DNA of 64,000 bases from Sipunculus nudus (taxonomy: Eukaryota > Annelida > Sipuncula > Golfingiida > Sipunculidae), in NCBI GenBank assembly GCA_026874595.1, contig CM049321.1:14835479-14899478 (forward strand), written 5' to 3'. The translations under genes were made by a program, and so were the position numbers. The notes under the pieces were generated by a model. It was not told the DNA's origin and made no database searches. It was given only the letters and a program-made list of their open reading frames with translations. Positions within the stretch are counted from its first letter, which is position 1, and each line of letters starts with the position of its first letter. This document shows, in pieces, positions 47,800 through 59,084 of the stretch.

Positions 47800-49780
47800 G
47801 GCGCTGAGAATTAACCGCTGGGAGGTGAAACCCGCCCACGCGGAAAACGGTCGCTGAGCCGAGCGCCGACCGGAGCTAGAGAGTCATTTCTCGGTCGAAC
47901 CTCGTTGGGAGGAGCGACCACAAAAGGCGGAGAACGGCTGGAACATCCTGAAGGACGTGACGAGGTAGCAGATGGGCGACGCGGCTGAGCGGAAGCTGCA
48001 ACCGGAGGCCGAAGGTGGGGAACACGGAAGGAAGGCCGAGGCGCAAGGGAGGTCGAGTGGAGGCGGGCCTGACGTTCCGAGCGCGCCAAGGAGCGGTCAA
48101 AGAGAGGCCGTAACTGGCCGCCAAACACCAGGGAACCGGGAAAGGCGGAGAATAAAGCTCGGTTAACTCCGTCGGAGAAGCCGCGGCCGTAAGTGCATAA
48201 ATGACTGAATGCAAGCCGGGCGGCGTAACAAGATGCAATTAACAACCGGGCGCCAACGACCTGAATGGAACACAGCGCCAGAATGGGCAGAAGCCTGCCA
48301 TATGTCGGGGAAAGTGAGCGTGTCAGGAAACAGCGAGCAAGCAAGGGACAGCCTGCAAGTCGTAAACCATATCGGCCGCTTGCCGGCCAAGCCCCTCCAG
48401 ATCCGACAGGTGACGATCGGAAAACTGGACAGAGGATGGAATTAAAGACTGACCGTCCGCAAACGGCTGTGCCAGGCCGGACACGAGGCGCAGCGGAGCA
48501 GACTGAACATCCGGGAGCTCAGGAGAAGGGAGCAAGCAAACGAACAGGCAGCCCGGGAGCCCGGTACCCAAGGGAACTCCCGAGGGTACCGGGGGACCAA
48601 GGTGTATCCGAATCCGGCGGAAGCGGGGCCCCAGTAGAGCGAGACCCCGAGACCACCGCGGGGCGCCCATGGAAGAGATCCCCCGTGCGGTCAGTAATAC
48701 CAGACACACGGCGGGCGCGGCAGAGGGCGAATGAAGGGGCCAGGATTCAAAGAAGAACCGGCCGCCGACGCCGAGGAAGTCCGAGGTTGTACCTACGGAA
48801 CTTCGGACCACTAGGGTTAGCCTCCTGTGTGGAGGTAGCCTCCAGGTCCATAAGCGCAGATTTGCGCACACGCCAAGCCTGGCGGCGCAGCGCGATCGCC
48901 GACCACTGGTCTGGGGCCAGGGCGGGATTGGCTGACTGAGCAGATTTGCGCGGACGCCAAGCCTGGCGGCGCAGCGCGATCGCCGACCACTGGTCTGATG
49001 CCAGGGCTGGATCGGCTGACTGAGCAGTCGGGGACCCTGGAGAACCCCGTGTAGGGGGAGCCAGAGAGACCGGCTGAGCCGGAGCCACGGGAGGCTGGAA
49101 ACCGGAAGCCGGGAAACGAGCAGCAGCAGGAACCATCCTGGAAGGCACAGGAACTGGAGCTGCAGGCCGCACAGCAGATGGTAACTGAAAAAAAGAGCCG
49201 GCCGGCCGTTAAGGAACGACGGCAGACGGAGGAACCAGAGGCGAGGCTGGCAGCCCCGAATGGAGGCAGTAGGGACCGACGCACGTACCTGCACACCAGG
49301 AAGGTCCGGGCGATCCAGCGGGACGGCTCCAGCCGGCCCCGGGGATAAGGAAGGAATCCGGCGAGGAGCCGGCGACGAGAACGGCCGGGGAGAAAGTACC
49401 GGGGCACCGGCGAGGGCGCCGGGCGGACAGAATCGGGTCTAGACGAATAGTCGAGATCCGACATAAGTGATTAACAAACCCGGGACAATAATGTAATATG
49501 GAATAGGCAGATGTGCTGGCAGAACGGGAGGCCGCAGGAACGGGGAAAGAATTCCGGTTCCGTGAATGAGAATGCAACGATATAACTGTCGAAACCACTG
49601 GAGAGGTGACAGGACCGGCGGGAACGGACGGTGAACGCAGCACGGCCGTGGTGCGGTCAACCAGGGTAGGCCCCCCCACCCCCTCGGAGACAACCACGGG
49701 GTCAGACAATGGAATACAGGAGGGTGAACCCCCAAGTACCGGGGAATGAGCCCAATCCGGGAAAGGGCCCACTGGTCAGA
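47800..49780 (-). pseudogene. DIRS gag-like region, broken
   Basis: Position upstream of the RT and a Pro/Ser/Arg-rich, low-complexity composition suggest the gag-like ORF1 of DIRS elements, but no domain can be named. Open segments lie in different frames (49294-48323, then 48390-48163, then 48344-47811). A tandem 84-bp duplication (48856-49023) adds 28 residues in frame, with SGRRSRCAARLGV occurring twice. Confidence 0.55.
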
Positions 49781-50039
49781 CGTCTAAGTCTGGCAGTGAA
49801 AACAAGGATCAGCTGGAACACGGCAGGAGTCAATGTTGGAGCGGCAATGAAAACAAGGGGGGTGGGAGTCCCAACCGGGATAAAGAACCACAAGAGCCAC
49901 AATAAGTGGGGTTCTCCATGACGGGCAAGGGAAAAAGAAGACAACTTACAGTTCAGTTGGCAAACTCATTAGTACAAACCCAACAGTGGACGAATCTCGC
50001 AGAGCGGGATCACACGTCCATCATGGCGAACGCCAGAAG

Positions 50040-50183
50040 AAAATGTGATTATGGGTAACGGAAGTGTGACCTAGATACACGGGAACGAGGCGGGATGGGC
50101 GATAATAGGCCCAATAAGGGAAAATTTTCGGTTGGCTTACTCTGGCGTATAAACTTTAACAGAGAAAATTCTCATTAATACAG
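50040..50183. repeat. DIRS right inverted terminal repeat
   Basis: Complement of 44624-44767. Outside it, 33 bp end in GTTTACGTAATAAAAC at 50216, reproduced in the internal complementary region. Confidence 0.92.
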
Positions 50184-50640
50184 AAACAGCTCACAATTAT
50201 GTTTACGTAATAAAACTATTGTTCACAGTGCCAAGGAGCAAAGCCTCAGTGGGATGAAGAAGGGGATGGTGAGAGTTACAACACCCTTGCATATACATAC
50301 AGGATATGAAATTTAATTCAACAGTGCTTATAAAAAAAAGTTTATTCATGAACATTAAATATTTAAAACAGAAAGAAAGATGGAGAAACAAAGCAAATAA
50401 TTTTTTTCCCCATTCTTCTGAGCCAAGAAAAAATTAACAATATTTGCATTTATTCCTTTTTTTTCATTACATAATTTTAATCCAAGTTTCTGAATGTTAC
50501 TATAAATTTACAGTATAACATACATGTGATTGTGAATATTTCAGTTGATTCACATTTCTAAATTGCATCAACATTTATAGCTTATGTATCTAGTTTATAG
50601 TACCTGTCAACAGAATGGGATGGAGGGAGCAAGGGAGGCA

Positions 50641-50770
50641 ATTAGGGAGGGAGAGAGAGAGAGAGAGAAAGAGAGAAAGAAAGATGGAGAAAGAAAGAGA
50701 AAAAGCAGAGGAGAGAAAGAGAGAGAAAGAGAGACCTAGACTGCCAGAGAGAGAGAGAAAGAGAGGCTCT
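50641..50770. repeat. GA-rich low-complexity tract
   Basis: GAGA and GAAAGA motifs over about 130 bp. The minus-strand open frames across it are Ser/Leu low-complexity translations, not genes. Confidence 0.9.
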
Positions 50771-50904
50771 CTGGTAATTACTGCCTGACCCAGCCTGACC
50801 CAGACACTCACAGTGGCAGTAGGTCAGACCTGAAGGTGTTATGTAACTGCCCAGTACACTGCATTTATACTGATCTGATGCAAACAATGAAGACATGGTA
50901 CCTG

Positions 50905-51040
50905 GAAACTTGAATAAAATCTACAGTTTTTGATCAATTGGTTTCAAATTTCAGATTTTAACAGATGAAATGTTAATGTGTACATGCTGTGAAAATTATA
51001 TCCACAGCACTAACAGGAAAAATTTGAATATTTATATTTT
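50905..51040 (+). repeat. R1 repeat, 5' fragment
   Basis: Matches the start of the full copies (AACTTGAATAAAATCTACAG, TTTTTGATCAATTGGTTTCA, CACAGCACTAACAGGAAAAA) and then diverges. Confidence 0.75.
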
Positions 51041-52834
51041 TTTAAATGGTATCAGGAAAAAAAGAAAAGTATTCTCAGCTATAAAACTAATACATGTGTT
51101 AAAATTAATCCAAGGATCAAAACACCCAATATATCATACCAGGAGCAAACTGGAGTTGGGAATGTTTAATTTTATGAACTGAAATAAAGGACCAGCAATA
51201 TAAATTTGATTATTTAGCCAGTCTCATGTAACAACTGATACAACCATGAGTTATAAGTCAAACAAATTAAAATCTTTAATGAACACTTGTCTGAGTAATA
51301 TTTTAAATTTTTGACATATTTATTTATTATTTTAATTTTGTAATAAATATAAACCAACAAGTTAAAGACCTGGAAATTTAGATTAATTTAATATAATCAA
51401 CTCCATCCTTGTCTATCATTATCTTGCTTCATATAATCCCTAATAGTAAACAACAATTTATTTTAATTATTTATTTTTCATTTTTATGGTTGAAATGAAA
51501 AATACCCAATGGTGACTGCATGGTGTTATTTGAAATACAATTTTGGCCATCCATGGAAGATCCATAAATGATCAGTAATTGCAAGGTAATCCCCTGTAAC
51601 TCATTAACTATAAATTCTTTTTCCATTTATTTTTTAAGTTCTTATCATAAACCAAATATTTAAACAAGGGACCTATGGGTCACGACGCTCAGCTGTTATA
51701 TATGATAAAAAAATATTATTTAGAAATGAGGCACATGCTGGTTTTGTGTGGTAATAAATATAAGCTGTATTATGAGTTGTTGTTGTTTAGCTTATGTATG
51801 ATTTTGATAGTACCTTTGGAGACAGGGAAGAGGATTGATTTCATTTATTTTATTAACAATTGGAGTACTATTGTCACACAGATTTTGACTTGGCCATATA
51901 ACTTATAAGCAGAACATATAATATAAGAGTTTAACTATTTATTTAAAAAAATTACAAATATTGTCCCAAATATAATTTTTATTAAAAATAATGAGAGAAT
52001 CATATGATTTTTTTAAATGAAATATAACTGATATGATTATTAAAATAATATTAAAGAATACATTCATGAAGGCATTCATGAATACAATTTGAAAGTATTT
52101 GCACGAGTATTCATATACTTTCATTTTTACCTGAATTCCCATTCTTTATGCAAGAAATTTTATAATGGAGTACATAATCATATTCGTATTTTAAATACAA
52201 TTACAAAGTATTCGCACCATGTCTGGTATTTATTCAATTTTCACCAAACAATGATGTTGATAATCCAGAATATACAAAATTCACACATTTAAATAATGAT
52301 CATAAGTACCTGGTTTTATGGTTTTTATTTATATTAAAAAATAACTGTAAAAAATTCATTTTGGACTAATTTCACATCAATGTACACACTAGACACAGTA
52401 GGAATCTAGATTAATATTATCAACTGCATCTTTGTCTATCATTAATTTCCTTCATATGATCCCTAATGATTAGTAATGAATAATATGATTTACTTCTTTA
52501 TCATTAAAATTGAACTGAAAAATGCCATAGGTGACTGCATGGTGTTATTTGGAATATGTGACATTCTACCCATCGATACAAGATTCTTATATCATCAGTA
52601 ACTGCAAGTTAATTTCCTGTTATTATAAACTAACAAATTCCTTTTCTATGTTTATTGTTATGTTGTTGGTTAAAACTACTAGATGAGTTGGGTTGGACAC
52701 CTGGATCAACTGTGGCTGGCCATAAGCTGCCTGGATTCCTGTATGCCTCGCCTCAAGCATGCATAATTTGATGAAAGGTCAACAAGGTCAACATACAGGT
52801 GACTCAAGAGGGGCTGGAGAGAGCCAAAGTCTGA
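51041..52834. other. no gene recognised
   Basis: Very AT-rich. Two segments, around 51370-51610 and 52400-52640, resemble each other (both have a CATCCTTGTCTATCATTA-like or CATCTTTGTCTATCATTA stretch and GTGACTGCATGGTGTTATTT), so a diverged duplication of about 1.03 kb spacing is present. Confidence 0.55.
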
Positions 52835-53450
52835 CAGGGTCTCATAAAAAACATTAATAAAAGCTACAATTTTTGGCCAATTTCCTTCAGCTTTCTAAAC
52901 TAAAAAGCTGAAATCCTTATTAGTGCATGATATGAAAATTATATCAACAGTGCTCACGGGAAACAAACGTGCCATGGTCACAGTTGGGCAAAATTTAAGG
53001 TACTAATTTTATATTTATACTAATAACTTATAAAATTTGAAAAATTCAGAACTAATTTTGGGTATTCAATTGAATCTTGATTAAATAATGTTACATCCCT
53101 GACAAAAAAATCTCTAGCAATGCCCTTGTTAAGGGAGTAAATATATTTCTTGATTTTTTACAAAGTGCATTATGTTTGGGCCCATAACTTAAAACAATTA
53201 CGCAATACTGACATCATTCTGGGATGTGCATAGAGAATGAAAAATATGTATATTGTTTATGATTAAAGTCAGATCAGTCGTTTTGATATTAGGCAGTCTT
53301 GAAGTGTAACAATGGGTTTTTAATGGAAAAATGAAGTTTTTCATTAATATCTCGAAGGTATTAAGTCCTAGTGACCAAATTCTTGGCATGGTAGGGGATT
53401 TTGGAGACATCTAACTGTATGCTGAATTTAAGGAACTTAGAGCTGAAGCT
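52835..53450 (+). repeat. R1-related repeat, variant without the 3' palindrome
   Basis: Shares ACGTGCCATGGTCACAGTTG, GGGCAAAATTTAAGGTAC and the GATATTAGGCAGTC block with R1 but ends in GAGCTGAAGCTGGGGAGCTG. The copy at 54440-55060 is of the same variant. Confidence 0.7.
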
Positions 53451-53509
53451 GGGGAGCTGAGCTTTTGCAAACTGCATAACACTAGCTTGATGTAAACAAT
53501 TTGTTACAA

Positions 53510-54246
53510 GGTGCTTGAAAACTTGATTAAAATCTACAGTTTTTGATCAACTGGTTTCAAATTTTCGGTGTTAACAGTTGAAATGCTGACAAAAACATGC
53601 TGTGAAAATTAAATCCACAGTACTTACAGGAAAAAAACGTGCCATGGTCAAAGTTGGGTAAAATTTAAGGTACCAATTTTTTATTTTTATTAATATTTTA
53701 AAAAATTTAAAAGATTTTCATCTAATTTTGGGTATACAATTTAATTTTGATTAATTAAAGTTATATTACTGGAAAAAAGGTCCACAGCTTTAACATTTTT
53801 TGTGTTAAGTGATCAAATATCTTTCCTTATTTTTTTCAAAATGCATCATGTTTGGGCCCAGAACTTTTTTAAATTAAATAATACAGACATAATTTCTGGC
53901 ATGTACATAGGAACTATATAGGGGAATATTTATGGTAAATATGAGGAAAAACAGATGAGTGGTTTTGATATTAGGCAGTCCATAAGTGTGAAAATAGGTT
54001 TTTAATAAAAAATTGAGGTTTTTCCTTAATTTCTCAAAGGAACGAAGTTGCAAAGACCCAGTTTTCGGCTTGGTAGGAGATCTTGGGGACATCTAACATT
54101 ATGCCGAATTTTGGATTCCTAGGTCTTACGGTTTCAAAACGTGCCACATCTACGGACGGACGGACAGACGGACGGACAGACGGACGGACGACGGACAATG
54201 GACCACGACTATAGCTCAGATGACTTATAGTCAGCTGAGCTAAAAA
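53510..54246 (+). repeat. R1 repeat, full-length copy
   Basis: About 737 bp from AACTTGATTAAAATCTACAG to the GACG microsatellite, the TAGCTCAG/CTGAGCTA palindrome and AAAAAAAA. Its 3' 370 bp are nearly identical to 1-366. Confidence 0.8.
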
Positions 54247-54439
54247 AAAGTTTATTGTTATGTTTATGGCCTAAACAAATACTAGTGGAGGGGGTTGGAC
54301 AGTTAGATCCAGTTGAAGCCACCCAAGAGCTGGCTGGCTGCAGAGTGCCTCGCTTCAAGCATGCATAATTGGCCTGAAAGGTCAATGTGGGGACATAAAA
54401 GAGGGGCTTCAGTACAGCCAAAGTGTGATATGGTCTCAT

Positions 54440-55060
54440 AAAAACTTTCATAAAAGCTAGTTTTTGACCAATTCCTTTTATAACTTCAGAATTTAGAAGC
54501 TTAAATCCTTACCAGTGCAAGATATGAAAATTAAATCACAGTGCTTACAGGGAAAAAACATGCCATGGCCAAAGTTGGGCAAAATTTAAGGTACTGATTT
54601 TATATTTATGCTAATAACTCATTAAATTTGAAAAATTCAGAACTAATTTTGGGAATACAATTGAATCTTGATTAAATAATGTTATATCCCTGGCAAAAAA
54701 TGTCTACCTTCAGCAATTTTCATGTTAAGAGAGTAAATATATTTCTTGAATTTTTACAAAGTGCATTATGGTTGGGCCTAGAACTGAAAACAATTACACG
54801 ATACTGACATCATTTCTGGCATATGCATAGCGAATGTATAGAAAAATATGTATATTATATATTATCAAAGTCAGATCAGTGGTTTTGATATTAGGCAATC
54901 TTAAAGTGTAACAATGGGGTTTTAATGGAAAAATGAAGTTTTTTCTTAATATCTCGAAGGAATGCAGTCCTAGTGACCAAACTTTTAGTATGGTAGAGGA
55001 TTTGGGGGACATCTAACTGTATGCAAATTTTAAGGAACTTAAAGCTGAAGCTGGGGAGCT
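54440..55060 (+). repeat. R1-related repeat, variant copy
   Basis: Same layout as 52835-53450, ending AAAGCTGAAGCTGGGGAGCT. Confidence 0.7.
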
Positions 55061-55114
55061 GAGCTCTAGTAAACTGCATAACACTGGCTTGGTGTAAACA
55101 ATATATGACATGGT

Positions 55115-55828
55115 GCTTTAAAACTTGAATAAAATCTACAGTTTTTGATCAACTGGTTTCAAATTTTTTGTTTTAACAGTTGAAATTGTAACAAAAACAT
55201 GCTTTGAAAATTAAATCCACAGCAGTTACAGGAAAAAAACGTGCCATGGTCAAACTTGGGCAAAATTTAAGGTACCAATTTTATATTTTTGCCAATATTT
55301 AAAAAAATTTAACAGATTTTGATCTAATTTTTGGTATACAATTCAATTTTGATTATTTAAAGTAGTATTACTGAAAAAAAAATTCCTACCTTTAACACTT
55401 TTGGTCTTAAGTGACAAAATATCTTTCCTCATTTTTTTACAAAGTCCATTATATTTGGGCCCATAACTTTTTTAAATTAAATAATACTGACTTAATTTCT
55501 GGCATGTACATAGGAACCATATAGAGGAATATTTATGGTAAAAATGAAGAAAACCAGATGAGTGGTTTTGATATTAGGCAGTCCTGAAGTGTGAAAATAG
55601 ATTTCTAATAAAAAATAGAGGTTTTTCCTTAATATCTCGAAGGAACGAAGTCATATTGACCCAATTTTTGGCATGGTAGGAGATTTTTGGGACATCTAAC
55701 TGTATGCCGAATTTCAGATTTGTAGGTCGAACCGTGTCGAAACGTGCCAGTCTTACGGACGGACATCCAGACGACGGACAATGGACCACGACTATAGCTC
55801 AGATGACTTATAGTCAGCTGAGCTAAAA
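55115..55828 (+). repeat. R1 repeat, full-length copy
   Basis: Begins AACTTGAATAAAATCTACAG and ends with the palindrome and GAGCTAAAAA. Its GACG region is short. Confidence 0.8.
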
Positions 55829-56029
55829 ACAAGTTGTTGCACAAAAATTGACTGATGGATGTGTAGATGATACAATATACTGAATCTTTGATATTCCACT
55901 GTATGTGGCATTAGTTTATTATCAATATCTATTAATCTAATCATAAATGTCACACAAAATGTAAAACCAACTTTAGGCAATTTCTCTGAGCAAACAAAAT
56001 GCTTATTTCTATCATATGTAATACATACT

Positions 56030-56100
56030 TGAGTTGGAACCAGTCTGCTGGGAGTACTGAAAATGGCATTGTACGCCCGTCTCTATGACTGACTTAGCCC
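56030..56100 (+). repeat. dispersed repeat, copy 2
   Basis: GAGTTGGAACCAGTCT, then ATGGCATTGTACGCCCGTCT and CTATG, as in the inverted copy at 43401-43495. Confidence 0.6.
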
Positions 56101-57434
56101 ATAAGAATGAACTCCTCAATTGCTTTTTTTTAGTGACTGACGCAATGTGGTGTCCATAGATTGCATCTGCAGTTAACTGTGATTATAACACTCCATACAC
56201 ATCTATGAGATTTAACATATATCCATTGATTAATGTTCAGTACATCTATGTGTATTGTATATTTGACCACTAGAAAACATTACTGTTCTGTTCTCAGCCC
56301 TATTTTGCACCCAAGAATTTAAAATATGAACATAATAGTACACAGGCCTAAAGCCTTATACAGGACTACCACCAAATGCAAGATGTCTACCAGGGGCTGT
56401 TAATGCTTCAATTCTCTCTGGACAAATAATATCAGTTGTTGATGTTACAGGTGCTTCACGCTTTCCAGAATGGTTATTTTTATTACAGGCCTTTCGACAT
56501 ACAACATTAAGTGAACATTGGTTTATTAAAACCATAGAAAATATTTTTATTCAATTTCCTTTCTAAGAGTAACAGATCGTATTGTGCTATAACCCCAGTT
56601 AGCCCTTTGGTGGGCCGGCGACGCAACAAAAACCAGAAACCTGTTGCGTCGCTGTCGGCGGCTATGATTGGCTTAGAGCAGCGGTGCCATTATAGAGCAG
56701 GGAACCAGTCTATTTCGTCACATGAACCAAAAACACTGGTGTTTTGGGTGTTTAGGGAGAACGTGTCAAAAGACAACCCGTACCCACACAACCCAGGTGC
56801 ACAGCTGTTCACCTGTATTTCACCATGTTAGCATTTCGACAAGTTACAACCGGTCCCTACCAGTGCCTACAGCATATAAATCATGGAACAGTTAATTTAA
56901 TTACATGTTATAATGGGCAAATTTCCCTGAATTACGTAGTTATCTCTCCGTGCGGCAATGGATTACCCGCCAAAAGGGTAATTTCATTTTTAGACATTCG
57001 CCAATGCGTTGTCCGTATGCCTTTAATCCCCATATTTCGCTCACCTCGAACAGTTCGATGCAACTTCTTTACAAAGAACGCATGTGACCAATATAAGATC
57101 AAATTTACAGATTAACACACATATAAGCGACTTAATTATAGCAGAGACAATATTTGATAATGGAAACTACCTTACCTACACGGGTAAAAAACATTCAAGG
57201 CAACACACGACTTTCATACAAAACTGTCCCATCCATCCGAGTCCGATTAGCGGCTGTCGTAAAAGACAAAGAATCATTAAGATTAAAATATCACACAAAA
57301 ACCCATTTAACACAGGAAAATATGATAAAAATCAAGTTTTCTTATATAAATCACACTTTTAACATTAGATTTTTTCCAATCATATGAAAAAATATTATGT
57401 TATAAAATCAATCTATTGTCGCGACATCTGGTGT
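56101..57434. other. no gene recognised; contains a strong hairpin
   Basis: A perfect 11-bp stem (GCGACGCAACA and TGTTGCGTCGC, 13-base loop) lies at 56618-56652. Overlapping open frames of 74-96 codons (56607-57387) have no domain, and I do not support them as genes. Confidence 0.5.
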
Positions 57435-59026
57435 GTAATTCCGAATACAGGACATTTCGGTCCCATGCCATTTCGGTCCTGGGGCCGATTGAGGTTTGCC
57501 AATTACCGTTTCGGTCCCGCGTGGTAGCCGTTACGGTCCCTCCCATATAACCTATCGCGTCTATCAAATCGGTCCCGCTTCGTGAAAACGAAAGAGATGT
57601 TGCATGCACAAGTTATAGCCATGCAGACCAGCACAAATATACCTATGAAATTCTATTTTTTATCAACATGCTCACGGGATTAATTTTTTTAATGTTTAAT
57701 TATTCACTTGAAATAATAACAAGGCCTACGTACTCTTTTAATTTTTGGTTAGAGAATAAAATTTGTATTCGTTTTCACAGCTGTTGACGTTGATTATTCC
57801 GATTCACTTAATACTGTTATTCATTTGACAGAAAATCTTTTTCTCTCGGATCGTGACATCATATCTTTGAGAATAAACAACTTTGAGACTGCATGGTTCA
57901 CGTTCATTTGATCAAAGTGCTTTTTGATTTATTATCATAAAATATGTGTATAATTATATTGGCCCTACCATCACCGTGTTTAGAATTGGATTAAAGAGGT
58001 GGGACAGGAGTGAATTTGTCTGTATAATAATGAAAAACTGTAACAGTCATTTATTCCTAAAATACCAAGGATTTTTTTTATTTATTTGAACAAGTGTACT
58101 TGATTATATTAATGTACATCATATATATATATATAAAATTGTGGTTATATATAGTAATAATATAATATATAAGAAATTAAAAGTATTTGTAATTAATGAA
58201 ATGTAATAGACACATATCTGTGAATAATTTCAGAGTTACATGGAATAATATATATAGGTATTAATATTACCCTTTTGGGTATAAGCTAGCCTGGCTCGAG
58301 AACATTTCATGTCCTCAGCATTCACAATACCCCTGTACATATATATTATCTGCCATTTATTGCTCTTCAACACCGTTATCTATCCCCCCCCCCCCAAAAA
58401 AAATGATGATATAGGAATATTTTACGTATTTTTAGAACATAGCTCACGCTATACTCACTCAAATATATAACTTGTATACTAGAAAGGTTGAAGGAGTAAT
58501 TGATTTTCTTTGAATGAATATCACATTTTTTAGCAACATTACATAACAACATTGTTACTTTTCACTTTTAACGGTGGTAAAATATCAATGAACGGTGTTT
58601 AAATAGAAGGGTGACAGGATTTATTTAATATCTTATAATTCTACAAACTGCCATTATTATTCAGAATTTCATCGTTTTTGTCGGAATCGCTGTGCTATGT
58701 AATTTATGATATTAATCTTAAAAATGTTATAAAAGTAGTCTGCATCCTTTTAGTATATAACTTTGACAATGGCTTCATATATTATAAATAAACACCGTTT
58801 TCATTAATCAACACCGTTACATTTTGAAAATGGGTATAGTTTCAAGAAAATATAAGGACTTAAAACATATTAGAAAATGCTTTTCCATCCCGCCTTTATA
58901 TTAACCCAGGTATATTGCTATATTTTCCTTCCATATATTGCAGGATATACCTTCAATGGACTGCGGCGGTATTTTGTTTCAGGATATAAAAGTTACTCAT
59001 AAAATTAAAAATATAAATTTTGCCGG

Positions 59027-59084
<58 letters not shown>

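Larger units (their letters stand above)
44561..50216 (-). mobile_element. DIRS-like tyrosine-recombinase retrotransposon, full length, inactivated
   Basis: Element of about 5.65 kb read on the minus strand in the order gag-like region, reverse transcriptase, RNase H, tyrosine recombinase. It has inverted terminal repeats (44624-44767 and 50040-50183) and an internal complementary region at 44808-44924. One half of the internal region is complementary to the outer left end, and the other half matches the outer right end. This is the diagnostic DIRS architecture, used to re-form termini through a circular intermediate. The coding regions change frame several times and contain stops, so this copy is dead. 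The body is GC- and CpG-rich, unlike the surrounding AT-rich DNA. No N6-adenine methylase-like domain is visible between RNase H and recombinase. No target duplication is seen, as expected of DIRS integration. Confidence 0.92.

Noticed and set aside
53198-55012. Minus-strand frames beginning MSPRSPTKPKTG or MSPKSPTMP
   Set aside because: They recur with R1 copies, differ by frame and stops, and have no known domain.
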